NCBI RefSeq assembly: GCF_023343835.1
Contig: NC_064435.1
Span: forward strand, 83,958,134 to 84,022,133
DNA length: 64,000 nucleotides
Origin: Lagopus muta
Taxonomy: Eukaryota > Chordata > Aves > Galliformes > Phasianidae
Direction: 5' to 3'
In this document: positions 1 through 12,600 of the stretch, in pieces
How the letters are laid out: each line of letters starts with the position of its first letter
Numbering within the stretch: the stretch's first letter is position 1
The notes under the pieces: model-generated
What the model was told of the DNA's origin: nothing
Database searches by the model: none
What the model saw: the letters and a program-made list of their open reading frames with translations, nothing else
Made by a program: the position numbers and the translations under genes

Positions 1-203
1 GTATTTCCCCTTTTATAGTTTAAAACCTTTCCTCCTTGTCCTATCAGTATCAGACTGTAAGGAGTTGGTCTTTCTCCTCCTTATAAGCTCCCTTCAAGTA
101 TTGGCAGGCCCCAGTAAGATCTCCTCGGCACCTTCTCTTTTCTGAGCTAAACAAGTCCCACTTCCTCAGCCTGTCTTCATAGGAGGAAGTGCTCAAGGTG
201 TCA
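1..203 (-). repeat. CR1 LINE fragment cut by the left edge
   Basis: Read on the minus strand it shows CR1 body sequence near the 3' end: an AGACAGGCTGAGGAAGTGGG-like stretch, a segment resembling TTTAGCTCAGAAAAGAGAAG, then a TGATAGGACAAGGAGGAAAG region. These are characteristic of the CR1 reverse-transcriptase tail. It lies in the sense orientation of ELOVL2. Confidence 0.75.
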
Positions 204-531
204 GTCTAGCAGAGCCCTAACCTTTTGAAGACCCTGAATGTTTCCATCCAGTGCTTTATAAGGTGTTTTTATGCCAGCAGTACAAATCACGAATATTTTC
301 TTTTTCACGTGAGAAAGACGTTGGCCTTATTGTTCTGATGGTGTTCTATGACAGGGCAAATAAACTTACTGTGTTAAAACTTAAATAGCAATACATTAAT
401 GAGTGTCTGGTACAAATAACCGATAGGTATAATCAAATAGGTTTTAAGCTAAAGCCTGTAATTCAGTCTCTTGTTTCATTTTCTTCTTTTCTTTTTTCTT
501 AGAAAAAAGAAGATCCCAGGAAGTACTGTAC
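204..531 (-). other. ELOVL2: ELOVL2 3' UTR (proximal part)
   Basis: AT-rich sequence directly downstream of the TAA on the minus strand. It has no AATAAA or ATTAAA in minus orientation, only a weak TATAAA variant (rc at 251-256), so the transcript likely continues leftward, possibly into the CR1 copy at 1-203. UTR extent is inferred. Confidence 0.6.
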
Positions 532-660
532 TTATTGTGCTTTCTTATTGTTCAGGAATCCATTTGAAGCAGCAAAGTAGTTCTTATGGAATCCATTCTT
601 GACTTCTGTTGTGACAGGGGTTTCCTTTGCAGCTGTTCTTGAAGGTGCTTTCTGGTATGT
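532..660 (-). CDS. ELOVL2: ELOVL2 exon 8, C terminus and stop
   Basis: The terminal coding exon: 42 residues ([13 protein letters not shown]... to NNKKAQ) and TAA at 532-534. The acceptor is tttgtag|ACATAC. This tail is the least conserved part of the family and is cytosolic. It ends in KKAQ, a K(X)KXX-type ER-retrieval motif. No canonical AATAAA is seen on the minus strand between the stop and the left edge, so the 3' UTR probably runs out of the window. Confidence 0.94.
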   Translation of the reverse strand, partial: TYQKAPSRTAAKETPVTTEVKNGFHKNYFAASNGFLNNKKAQ

Positions 661-3600
661 CTACAAAAGCAAAATTTCGAGTAGCTAGTTGCATTTGTTT
701 AAAGCAATAAAAGCTGAATGCTATTTCTGGTTAACTGTAAAATAGAGATGCCTAGTGTTTGTTGATGTGGATATACACTTGCTTCACACTTTAAGGGAAC
801 AGCATTAGTTTTGCTGCTGCACATGATATAACCTGACTGGTATTACCTGTAATACTTCTTGGTGTCGAGAAGGATTTTAAGCCTTTCTCACTGGATGCTG
901 TATGTATGCAGGCAGGCTGGAACAGTCCTTGCTGAAAACGTGTATATTCACATATAGATGTGAGTGTGAATTTATTTTAAGTACTGACCCTTGTTCTACC
1001 TGTTTGACATATGGTTTGCAACAAGAGCAATGTGCAAAAATTTTGTTTTCCCCCTCTCCTTATCCTTCTCAAAAGGGGAAAGAGAGAGAGAGGCTGCTTA
1101 CCTTAATGTAAAAGTTAACGAAGAGGATGACCAGTGTGGCCATGTAGGAAGACTGGAACATGAGGCAGCCAAAGGGAAACCCACACGGCTTCACAGCTGC
1201 GCTGAGCGTGTGCACAATGGTGAGCAGGAACTGGATCTGGAGTAAAAAGATCGTGCCTGAATGTTTACTAAGGAAGGACTGACACCAGCTAAATCGTGTG
1301 TAATAACCTTACCTAGTTCTGCTCTTTGAAACTTGGAGTGGTTCCTTTCTGAACACGTGAATGTATGGTGAGGGTTAGGTTAAAATGATGCTCTTACGAC
1401 TTAAAAAAAAAAAAAATAAAAAGATAATGGAGCTGGATGTTTCCAGGAGTTTTTAGGTCAAATGGTTGGCAAAATGAGAGCTCTTTTAATAGGGATTGTT
1501 ATGTTTTTAGGCTGTGTCATGCAAGCACAGTGTTGTCTCTGGGCAGAAACCTGAGAAAACACTGGAGACTTGAGGCAATAGCTTTACAAGTCTGAACAGA
1601 AAAAAGGAAATCCAAGGTGCAAGAAGGTTAGACAGACTGGTGTTAGTCAGGGACAGGGAAAAACAAAGTAAAAATGGCAGAGAAGGGGGGGCTGTCAATG
1701 TTTAGGGCTGTGAACCACAGCTTCTATCTTGTCCAAGAGCTGTTTATGTCATCCTCTATTTTATAGTTGTATTGTAGTTACATATCTTGTTAGAAGGAAT
1801 CTCATTCTCACTTGAATGAGACACCAATAATAATAAAAAAAAAAGTGACAATTTTTGAGCATCATTCCAGTTACTAAATTTTACTGGGCTGTACTAATGA
1901 ATTAACCTTCATAATAGCTTTGTTATAATTTAATGCTACAAGTGTCAGTATTTGCTTGCCGTTCCTTTTGCTCCCTCTAGCATTTCTGAAGAATTTCTGT
2001 CAATTACAAGTGAAATTAATGTAGACACATACCAGCTGTGCCTGGGTGAGGTATTTCTTCCACCACAGATACTTTCGCATAGAAGGGATGACTGACAGTC
2101 CGTAATAGGAGTACATGAGCACATGGATAAAGCTATTCAAAGTGGGTCCAAAGAAACCTATAAAAATGCAATGCAGAAAGCATTTTATGATATAAGCTGC
2201 TAAAAAGCGACAAGATGTCATTACTGTACACAGGAGGTGTTGCTGAGTAATGTTCACTTTGTGCTGTGGGTGCATCTCAGCTTGCCATTCTGATGCAGCA
2301 GTGAGTGCTTTACCCTGTCTCTGAATGAAGCTTACCTGCTGTGACTTTATCTGAGCATTGCTCTTGCTTTATTCAGTGGCTAGTTTTCTTATTTTCTAAA
2401 TTTTCTTATGAACTCTGCTAAGGCTGCAGGGAGCCTCCACTTGTACAAAGCTCTGGAAAAGTGGGCTATGAGACACTTGAAATAGTTATCTACCCTTTGG
2501 TAAATGGTCTGTGGCCCTTCTCCACCTCAGCAGGGGAGATGAAGCTTGTTGTGGTGTCTTAAAAGCTAAGTCACTTTGAATTGCAGACTCGTAGAATCAT
2601 TAAGGTTGGAGAAGACTGCTGAGATCATCTAGTCCAACCATCAATCCATCGCCACCATATCTGCTAAACCACGTCCCCATGGGCCACATCCACGTGGTTC
2701 TTTAAACCTCCAGGAACCTCAGTGACTCCATCTCTTTCCTGGGCAGTGCCAGTGCCTTACCACTGTCTGAGGTCAGTGTTGTAAAATATGTTAGATCTAA
2801 GTGTAATGACTCTTAGAAGGCTGATGATTCTGCCACTTCAGTGCGAAGTGTAAGACAGTATGCACCAGATAGAGCTGCCCTGTTCAGAATTCAGGTAGTA
2901 GTTTTGAACCTTTGTGTATCATTCATTACCTGTCTAAAAGTTGTTTGAAGAAATGTAAATGTGAGCAGTTGTGGCAGCTAAGTGGAGAATCTAAGGCGTA
3001 ACATTTCATTTCTTTTTTGCACTGAACTTTTAACCTTGCTCTTAATTTCACTGAGATCTGCACATATTCAGCAATTCTGAATGACAACCTGTGAACTCTA
3101 TGCTGTGCTGTAACACAGGGAAGCACTGGCTTTGCACAGTGCTGTGATTCCCCTTCAGCTGCTGGTGGTGCATCCCTCAGGTGATGGACAGAACAGAGAC
3201 TTACTTTGCCCACAAGGTATCCAGTTCAGAACACACCACCAAATGTTAAACATCGTGGCATGGTGATACACGTGGAGGAAGGTGATCTGGCTGCTTTTCT
3301 TCCTCAGTACAAAGAAGATAGTGTCTGCAAATTCAATTACTTTAGAAAAATAATACCACCATAGCACCTTGGCTACCTGTAAAAGCAAAAACAAAGCATC
3401 AGGAGATCAATATCTGTCCAAAAAAGGGCTTAAAAACTGCTGTACTTCATCATTAGGTGCACTACTCTTCCAAAGGCATCAAAGTCACGTTGAAGGAGGA
3501 GCACAACCTCTGGCTTGAGTTTTATTTCTCTTTGAAGAATGAGGCAGTTTATAGAGAACTGATCACTCTTAAATGTGATTATCTAATATAAATTTACAGT

Positions 3601-6600
3601 TAACAATTCTGAATATTCTTACAGTTTAAAAACATATTTCAATGATGGACCTTCTAATCATTCTGTTTGTTTGTTTTAATCAAAGATCTTTCAAGGATGT
3701 TTCTGTTTACACTTTCTTGATGATGGGAAAAGGCATTTAACTGACACTTTCCTTGCCAAAACACAGATTTTGAAGGCTGAAGAAAATCATGGGTTATCTA
3801 GTCTCTCCCCCTCAAGCTCTGATGTTATCTGGAAAGCAATAGGGCTGAACACACAGACTTGCTGTGATGCAGAAATAAGGTTTGAAATTAGAGATGAGCC
3901 AAGGCAGCAAAAAGGGATCTGAAGTTTTCTAGAGTTTAGAGTTTGGCTTGAATGTATTTCCATCTACAGCTCAACATTGCAGGTGACTGATTTTTCTCCT
4001 AGGTTTTAAAATGATCCATATACTCTCAATAGTCAGGACAAATTTTACGTAAAACATTTGTCTATATGTATATATATGTATACACACATAGAATCATACA
4101 CATACGTGCATATGTGTGTATGTGTATACGTGTATGTCCTGATGCATGGCTTGTAAAAATGCTCCCTGCCATGCTTTCTATAGTGAGGATGCATCTGCAC
4201 CGAATCAGGAAGTAAGCATCTGTTTGCAGCAGGACTGCTGCTGAGGCTGAGTGCTGTCTGTCCTCACCCGGATGTCAGCCTCCCCAGCGCTGTGGAGGTT
4301 CTGGCACTGCAAGTTGTAGCCTCCTTCCCACGTGGCGAGGATGAGCTGGAATGGAAAACACAGCAGTGATGTTTGGAAATAGACAAGGCAGTCCTCTCCT
4401 TCTCCTGTAGCTGTTCTGAAGCAAAACAACGTCATGAGAGTATTGTAAGTTCCCATGCATTCTGTAAACTGATGCTTGCAGACCAGACAACTTGCTAGTA
4501 TCTTCTGTTTTACACTTGCAAAGGCTTCAAATTCTTTTGGAAATATGCACTGAAATAGTGCACCTTTTACATTTCTCTGGCTTTACAGCCTTCAAGGCAT
4601 CCATGAATATCTCTTGTTACTTAGTGCAGTGATCCTTACTCTAAAGCTCACGACTGAGTATTTTACTGTTTCCTGAAGCAGTATGAACAGAGCTTGACAG
4701 ACCTACTAGTGAGGAGACCCTTGCTGTCCTTGAGAAAAATCCTGGCTACCAACCAAGCAAACAAAAGGTAAATCCAAAGAAGTACAAAAGGAAAAATATT
4801 TCCTTATGCTATAAGCAAATCTCCGTATTGTATGTTGTTAAATGCAGGAAGAAGGGGAGAGAATATGTGGTGCTGAGTGGAGAAATGGACAGATGACCAA
4901 TTTCAAGGAGGCTATCTACTATGTAGAAGGAAAGCAGCTCACCTAATGGAAGGTACAAAATGAGCCAGGTACGTATCTGGAAGAGAAGCTGGGAACTAGA
5001 CAGGGGGCATTCAGTTACTAGGTCTCTGTTTCTCTGATATTAAGCATATTATTCTTACTGGCTCAGCTGTGTTCCTTTTCACATGGTGAATGCTCTTACA
5101 ATTCTTTAAATGTGATGGTATTGTTTATAGAATCATAGAATGGCCTGGGTTGAGACGGACCTCAAAGATCACCTAGTTCCAACCCCCTGCTATGTACCAG
5201 CAGACCAGGCTGCCCAGAGCCACATCCAGCCTGGCCTTGAATGCCTCCAGGGATGGGGCATCCACAGCCTCCTTGGGCAACCTGTTCCAGTGTGACACAC
5301 GGGAGGATTATATCTCCTATCTTGGACAGCTTTTGTATGCTACCTTGTACGATGTGATAAACCTCGTCATATGAAATTTTGCTCTTGATCTCCAGTAATG
5401 TTCTATGAAAACCTATTTGAAAAAGTAGGTGAGATCAAGTGCTGCTTGGTTAACAAACTGGCTAAAAGTTGTACCTAAATGCAGAGCTCAGGAAGGTCAT
5501 TAGGAGAGACATGGAGAATTCAGAGAACGAAACCCGAGCTATGAGGATGATGTGTCCAGCAAGAACTGCAAATGAGAGCAGCAAAGTCAGCTCCTCAGTT
5601 CTCTCAACAAATACTCTGATTAGGGTAGAAGAATGCCTGGGAATGTAATTCTACCCAAGCTGCATTTGAACTTGTACAAAAAACTCAGTTACTTTTGTCC
5701 TGATGCTTCGCTGCTTTGCACAGCCTTGTCAGTGACCTTTTGCTGTCCACATTTTGCACTTTCTCCTATTTTTTTTCTTTTCCTCCAAATTATAAGAAAG
5801 CATACCTCATTTCTTCTGACTGCTTTTATTGTTCTTTTCTTCTTGCTTCCCTAAGTTTACAATGGTCTTTTTGTCCTAACAAAAGCGTTACTTCAAAGGA
5901 GGCCATCAACTCAAGTACCAGTCCTTGTTTCTCTGCTAAATTTAGGGTTGCCAACTTCTTGACAACTTGTGAAGGATGTGTTTCTCTTTTTAGGCATTAT
6001 AATAATGAAATAAATACAATTTTATTTCAGTTTGCCTTCTGTTATCCCGGCATCATACTGAGATGTCATCCCAGTTGCAATGTGTAGGGCTGAAAATGGT
6101 GGCCCTAATTATGCTAGCATTAAGCTTTTGACCTTTCTCTGCTCTCAGAGAATACAGAGAATGCAATTCTTGAACTCCTGGAAATCCTCCCATCATCTTG
6201 GTACTTATGATCTGCTTTCAGGTCATAAATCTAACTCAGAAACTTCAGACTTGCTGTGCACTGAACTTTCAGCTCCTGGAAAAATGAAAAATAGAGGTAA
6301 TCATGATGCTTTTTTCTAATCTTGCAAGGTATAAGAATTTTATTCTGGTCTCTCTAAAAGCTTGGTGCACTGGGCTCATAGTACTTGTGCAATTCTGCTT
6401 TATTCCTTCAGCACCCAGCAGACAGCTCTGACTTTTGCTCTGGATTGACAGGTGTCACATGCAAGACCTGCTTACTCACACAGATAGGTTACTTGCTTAC
6501 AATCCTCGCTCACCTCCTATGGATTTGTAGTAAGTCTGTGGATCTACCTGAGGATAAAGGCACTCGAGACATCACGCCACTCATATGCTAATGACACATC

Positions 6601-9600
6601 TCTAGATCTTTTTAATCTGACCTAGATGGTCCCAGAGCCCTGGTTTTCTCAGTGCCCAACTGACCAAGGACGGGTGGAAGCATGACAACTAGCTGAGATT
6701 TAATTTAAATAGGACAGTAGTGATAGTGCTGGGGAAAGCAAGCTAGGACACTGATAGAGATTGTCTTTTCCTCTTAATGATAAAGAGTAACATCGTGGGA
6801 GTGGTTTCTCCATTCAGACATCAGCGTTTGTCTGCCTTGTTTCCAGGCATAGTTCAGCAACAAAATTGTGAAGATTTCAACCTGCAGGTCTATGGAGTGT
6901 GGTCTGAGAGTTGACTTGCCCATGAATTAATTTTAAAATACATAAAGACTAGACTGCTTTTAACATTAAGCTGGTTTCCTCTTCACAGTTGGCACCTTTG
7001 CAGTATTAAGCATAGATTTGTGTAGAGGAAAGGCATGTTCTTGATTCAGTGAAACTGTTAAAAGTTTTGATTTTTATTAAGATGACAGTAGTTGTTTCAT
7101 GCATGGTACACCTTGAGAGCTCAAGGGATTGGTTGGACTCGCAGTTAATGGAGCTAAAATTGGCCCTGAGATACCTCATGCCCTTGGTGTGATGCAGAAA
7201 GCTTCTGGATCAGAAGTGGAAATCTGTCTTTGAAGATTTAAAAACATTTTGTTAAGAGCTTTTGCTACAATCTCTGACTTCCTGCCTTGAGGTTGCATGA
7301 TTTGGCTGCAGTTAAAGGACTGTGAAACTAGGTTAGGCACAGTGAAGAGCTGAAGAATTGCAGCACAGCTATCCCCATCAGTTGGTTTATCGTGTTTCTT
7401 ATTAAAGCTAGCATATTGGACAGCCTGCATTTGGGATGTACTCCTAACACAGACAAGATCTTTTTCTTTTGAACATCTAAGAAGTACCCACTCCATTTTG
7501 GAGCTATCACAAGAAAAGATGTGTGGCATCTTGTAAACAAAACCAAGAAGAGAAGTAGAACAATTTGTTATTCATCTTTATAACAGAGCACATTATTTTG
7601 TGGTTTATCTCTGTTACAGAGGTCAGAGTTGGAGATGAAGTGGGAGGATGGAGGAATAAGGCCATTGTTATAGATCTCTCTAATTAAGAATTAATCCTGA
7701 ATCATACTCACTGGAGAGATCAGCTGTGTTTACATAAACTACTGTGGAGAAGGCTCTAAATATAGGCAACTCCTGTCTTAAAGAGCTTACCTTCCATTTA
7801 AGACAGAGGGAGTAGGAGCCAGAGACAGGCTTTGGAAATGAGGTGTTTTGAAATGTGGAGACTCTATACCCTTACTCACTACTGAAGATTTCTGTCCTCC
7901 TGTTCAGTGAAGCACTGGAACAGGTTGCCCTTAGAGGTGGTGGATGCCCCGTCCCTAAAGTCATTCCAGGTCAGGCTGGATGGAGCTCTGAACAGTGCGA
8001 TGTAGCTGTAGGTATCCCTGATCACTGCAGGGGAGTTGGATCAGATGGTCTTTACAGGTCCCTTCCAGCTCAAACAATTCTATGATTTGCCTGTTTCCCT
8101 TCAGAAGGGACGTTCAAGCTCTTCAGGCAGGTCTGCAAGTCTCAACATCCACTGTGCTCCTTCACAGTAAAAGCTGTGAATAGGAACCAGGCAAACAGGC
8201 TATGAAACAAGTTATTCTATACAGAGACACTATTATGAAAGAATGGCTTCTGCAATGTACAGCCAGCCTGGCCGACAGTCCAGAGCTGTAATGTGATGCA
8301 AGTCAGCAGCCTCCAGCTACAGAGACCAGGTCTGAAGGGACTTGTCTGAGGACTCGTGCAAATTAGTGACCATCTGCAGTGAAGTTAGCCTTGGGAAGGG
8401 CAATGAGGCAACTGGAAGGGAGACGGCTTCCTATCCCCTCCCTGGAACTGTTCAAGGCCAGGCTGGATGGGGCTTTGAGCAACCTAGTCTAGAGGGAAGT
8501 ATCCCTGCCTACAGCAGGGGGATGGAACTAGATGGTCTTAAAGGTCCCTTCCAACCCCAACCATTCTGTGATTCAATGCAGTTCCTACAAGGATATGAAG
8601 GTAGCAAAACACAAGTTCACTTAATTCACCTGCGACTTGCCAAATTTCTTATTCACTTGCTTGTGGCAGGCCGAATCAGCTTATAAGGGGTAGGGAGCAG
8701 TATTTCTCAGTACAATCAATCCTTTTTGTTGAGTTTTGCTACTAAAGACAGATATCTGTATAGATAGATAATCTGTTCAGAGTTGTAAACACTGAAGTGT
8801 TAATGTAAATTCTGGGGAAAAATCAGTATGAAGTCATCAGACCTTCCAGCAATAATTGGGCTTGTTTCTTCTTAGTTCTGGGCCTCATCCTGTGTCCTCA
8901 GATACCCAGAGTGACTCCAGAAGTCAGAGGTTTGACCAGGACCAGCTCACAAGGTCCCACTTCACCTCCAACTCTCTGTCTTCTTCACAAACGCACAAAT
9001 CTGAATTGCTGTTTAGCTTTTTGACCTGGTCACTCACCTGGGGTTTAGCTCAAATTAATTTAAAACTTGAAACCTTTTTAGGGTTCTGTTTGGCCTCTGA
9101 GTGAAGCACAGTTTCCTGACCAGCTAAAAGAACAGTCTTGGTTTTCTCATGGAAACTGCTGTGTAGTTGAGAGCCCGTAAAGCAAGAAATGCTGAGAGAG
9201 CTGCACAGGCAAGAGTGTGTGGTGTCAGCTCACACCTCTACAGATCACACTGACACCAAGCAGAACCTTCAGCCCAGGTTTCTGATGCCCTGAGTCATTG
9301 TTTTTGCCAAGTCAAAAAATATTTTAGATTTTTTTGTCTTACAGTGTTTGTTTCATAGCTCCCTTCTGGTTCTGAAGGGATCCTGATTTCTGTGAGCAGT
9401 CCTTCCTGATAAACACTCAGGAAATAATCTATGAGACCACGTTCATCCTCCCAGTCCCCAGAGCACCCGCTCTTGGCTGAAGTGGCAGGTTTTTATCATC
9501 TGTCTGATGTTTAATGTTTCTATTATCTGGCCATGTGATGGAAGCTTTTTAGTCAGGACAGTAGAAAAATACCATTGAATTGCCAGTATGATAAATCAGT

Positions 9601-12600
9601 ACCAACTCTCATGTACATCAGTATCCATTTAAATGTGGGCATTTGTTCAAAACAATAATTCCATCAACAGTCATGCAAATGAAAAACAATCCTTGAACGT
9701 ACTTGTGTGCTGAACAATGAGGTGTGGGCCTGTTTTAGCTGAGCAACTGCTTAGATTCAAATCCAAACTTGTAAATGCTGCCCTGGCAGTGGTCAGTTGT
9801 CTCCAGGGATGGACTGGAGCTCAGAAAGGACAGCTGAAACTGGCTGAGAGCTAATCTGGGGAGGTACTCTGCAAGTCTGCCCAATTGCTATGTGCTTGAT
9901 GTTAAATTTACTTTGCTGTTGATATCAAATTTCCTTGTAAAATTATGCTTCTAAGTTTTTCTTTTGCTAAAGAATGTATGTTTCTCACCTTTGTCAGCTG
10001 TGCTGCATTGAAGAACACTTACCTCAATGAGCATGTACAAGGAGAGCAGCGTAATCCCAAGGTTATATACAATGAGGTGAGCCCTAAGGGAGAAAGGCTG
10101 CCTATTCTTCATGAACTTGTTGCCCAGCCATATACACAGCAGGTACGCCACAGTGAGGAAAAAGGTGGGAAGGTAAGAATCCAAAAGGAGCCATCCTCTA
10201 ACTCTGGAATCTGAAAAGAAATGCATGCAGGAAGCAATTAATGTTGTAGTGAAATACTGCTAAAATATGGCAGGTCATATTGTGAAAAGCCTGAGAGTGG
10301 ATCTGCCACGCTCTGCTCACCTTAAGAGCCATCCACTGCTATTTCCTCCCCTATGTGGCATGCTAGTTCAGAGAATGTGGTGAAAGCCACACAAAAACAT
10401 TCCATAGCAACCTAAGCTTGCTTTCACCTCCTCATTTTAGCAAGAATGAGAAAATGAAAAGAAGAAAATAATCCTGTCTGCCTTTTAATTAATGTGTTAA
10501 CTTAATATTTAGTTACACCACACCTTAGCCTGTTAATGGATGGACAGCTTGAAGATAGTATTAAATATGAAGTATGCATGAAAGCTTGTCAATTCACACA
10601 TTAACTTTGCATTTATGTCCATATGAAAGTAAAATGCTTTTGCTGGAAAACATTTCTACGAAGTTTTTTCCAAAAACATTGTATTTAAAAAAGAAATTGC
10701 AAATGATTACTTTGATGGTTGTCAAAGATACTTACTAATGTAAAAGCTTGCTTTCTCATGGTTTCTGTTCCATTTGCCTGATTCTGGAATGCAATATTAA
10801 GGTCAAATCCTGCTTGCCTTACTCACACAAGTAATCTCATTGACAGTAATCAGATAGTTCAGTGTGTATGAGCAAAGCCTAATCCTGCATGCCAATCTGC
10901 AGGGACTGCTCTGTTGCCCTATGAGCAGCTGGATATCATAAGACAATTTTTTTTTCTATTTATTTTTTTCAACATGGAGCAAACTTTAAAGTTAATTCAT
11001 CACAACAGCATTCTTTGGGCACTTATCTAAGGAAATAACAAGGAGCATCGTGGTTTTTCAAAAAGGCTGTTCTAAATCTGTATGTGAAGAAGTAAGTTAG
11101 AGAGAAGCTATTGTGCAGTTCTTCCTGCTTTCAGAAACTGTTTAAAATTTAGTACATTTTATAAATACACTGACATTATATCAATTAAAAGGTGTTAGGT
11201 TAAAGGACAGGTGTTCACAATGCATGAAGAGATCTGTATTTTCAGCCTGTGTTTCAATCCAGTGCTCTCCTGGTTTTGCTTTTTCCTTCTGGGCTCCCAA
11301 AACAGCTCCTCTCCCCAGCAGAGGAGAGGTGCATGGCTAAACCAGACACAAAAGCACAACCATGTATTGCAAAGCACCACCCTTCCTGAAGAGTGGCCTT
11401 GCTTTGCTGTAGGTTATCAATGTAGAGAGCCTGTTTTTCTATTTTCAGGTCTCAATACCTATTTAAGGTCATCTTAATGTGACCAACTGTGAGAGTAAAA
11501 TGCTTCCAACAATCCTTTCAAAAGTGACAAGAGGTTTGGGAAGCTCTGGAATGGATGTTTTTGAGGTAATTCTGCTCCCATGTGGCCTCTAAACAGGACA
11601 CAGAAGTCAGAGGACTGGTGAAGATTGTATGTGTAAGAGATGATCTAGTGTATATTTTAGGAGTGAAAGGGTTTAACTTATTTAACTGGTTTCTCCTAAA
11701 TGAAGATGAAAAAAGCAGTCATATCAGCAAGACTGCTCTCTAGAAAAGATCTCCCCATTGGAGGATACAACGTTTGGTTTACAAAGCTTGTTTGCCCAAA
11801 GGCCAACTGGTATCAGATAAGTAAGCAGCATGTTTGCTCAACAAGGAAAAGCAATTAGAAGAGACAAGAATACAAATTAAACAGTGCCAGATCTGTCCTA
11901 ATATGCCCTCAGAAAGCTAGGTTTTCCTCTGCAGTGAGTGGCCACAACCATGTGGCCTGATCCATACAAAATCAAAACTGCTCGTGTTTGCTCAGGTCAG
12001 CGTGACAAGTTTATGATCTGTTTCATTTTCAGGTGTCTAGAGAAATTGTTAAAACCAGTTCCCTTACTGATAGTTTTCCTACTTGACCTTGGTACCTTGA
12101 AGGGTAAGATAGTTATCAGTAAAAAGCAGCCAGAGAATCCTAATCGTTTTGTTTCCGTGTCATTGAACCACAAAAGAGGGAGGTTTTTAAGTGGTGGGAA
12201 GGCAAAGGAAAGGGACTGTATTTATATTGACTGACAGTAGGATACTCTGTGTTCAAGGAATACAGTGTCAATGAGAGGAAGCATTATTTTTACACTGTTG
12301 AACCCATCCATTATCTGAATTTGAGACTACTGCAGTGAATAAAACCACAGTGTGAAAGTGCTGGATGACAACACGAGTAGGAGCAGGCGCACCCAAGCTG
12401 GCTGTTCTGTGAATAAGCTCATTCACAGCCACTGGCCACGATGTGCCAGGCTTTTGGGGCGAAATCTTGGCTCCTTTGAAATGAGTGGCAAGCCTCCCAG
12501 GCTCTTTAGACCTATCAGTCTTTTATCAGTGAGGCTGAGAAACGTTTTGATCGAGGTCACTGCATAGCTTTGGCCAGCTGTTGTATGAGTAGATTCTGAT

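Larger units (their letters stand above)
4346..10022 (-). other. ELOVL2: ELOVL2 intron 3
   Basis: A 5.7-kb GT-AG intron. It contains CR1 pieces at 5127-5296 (minus), 7900-8087 (plus) and 8395-8575 (plus). The rest shows no gene, RNA or repeat I recognise. Confidence 0.88.
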
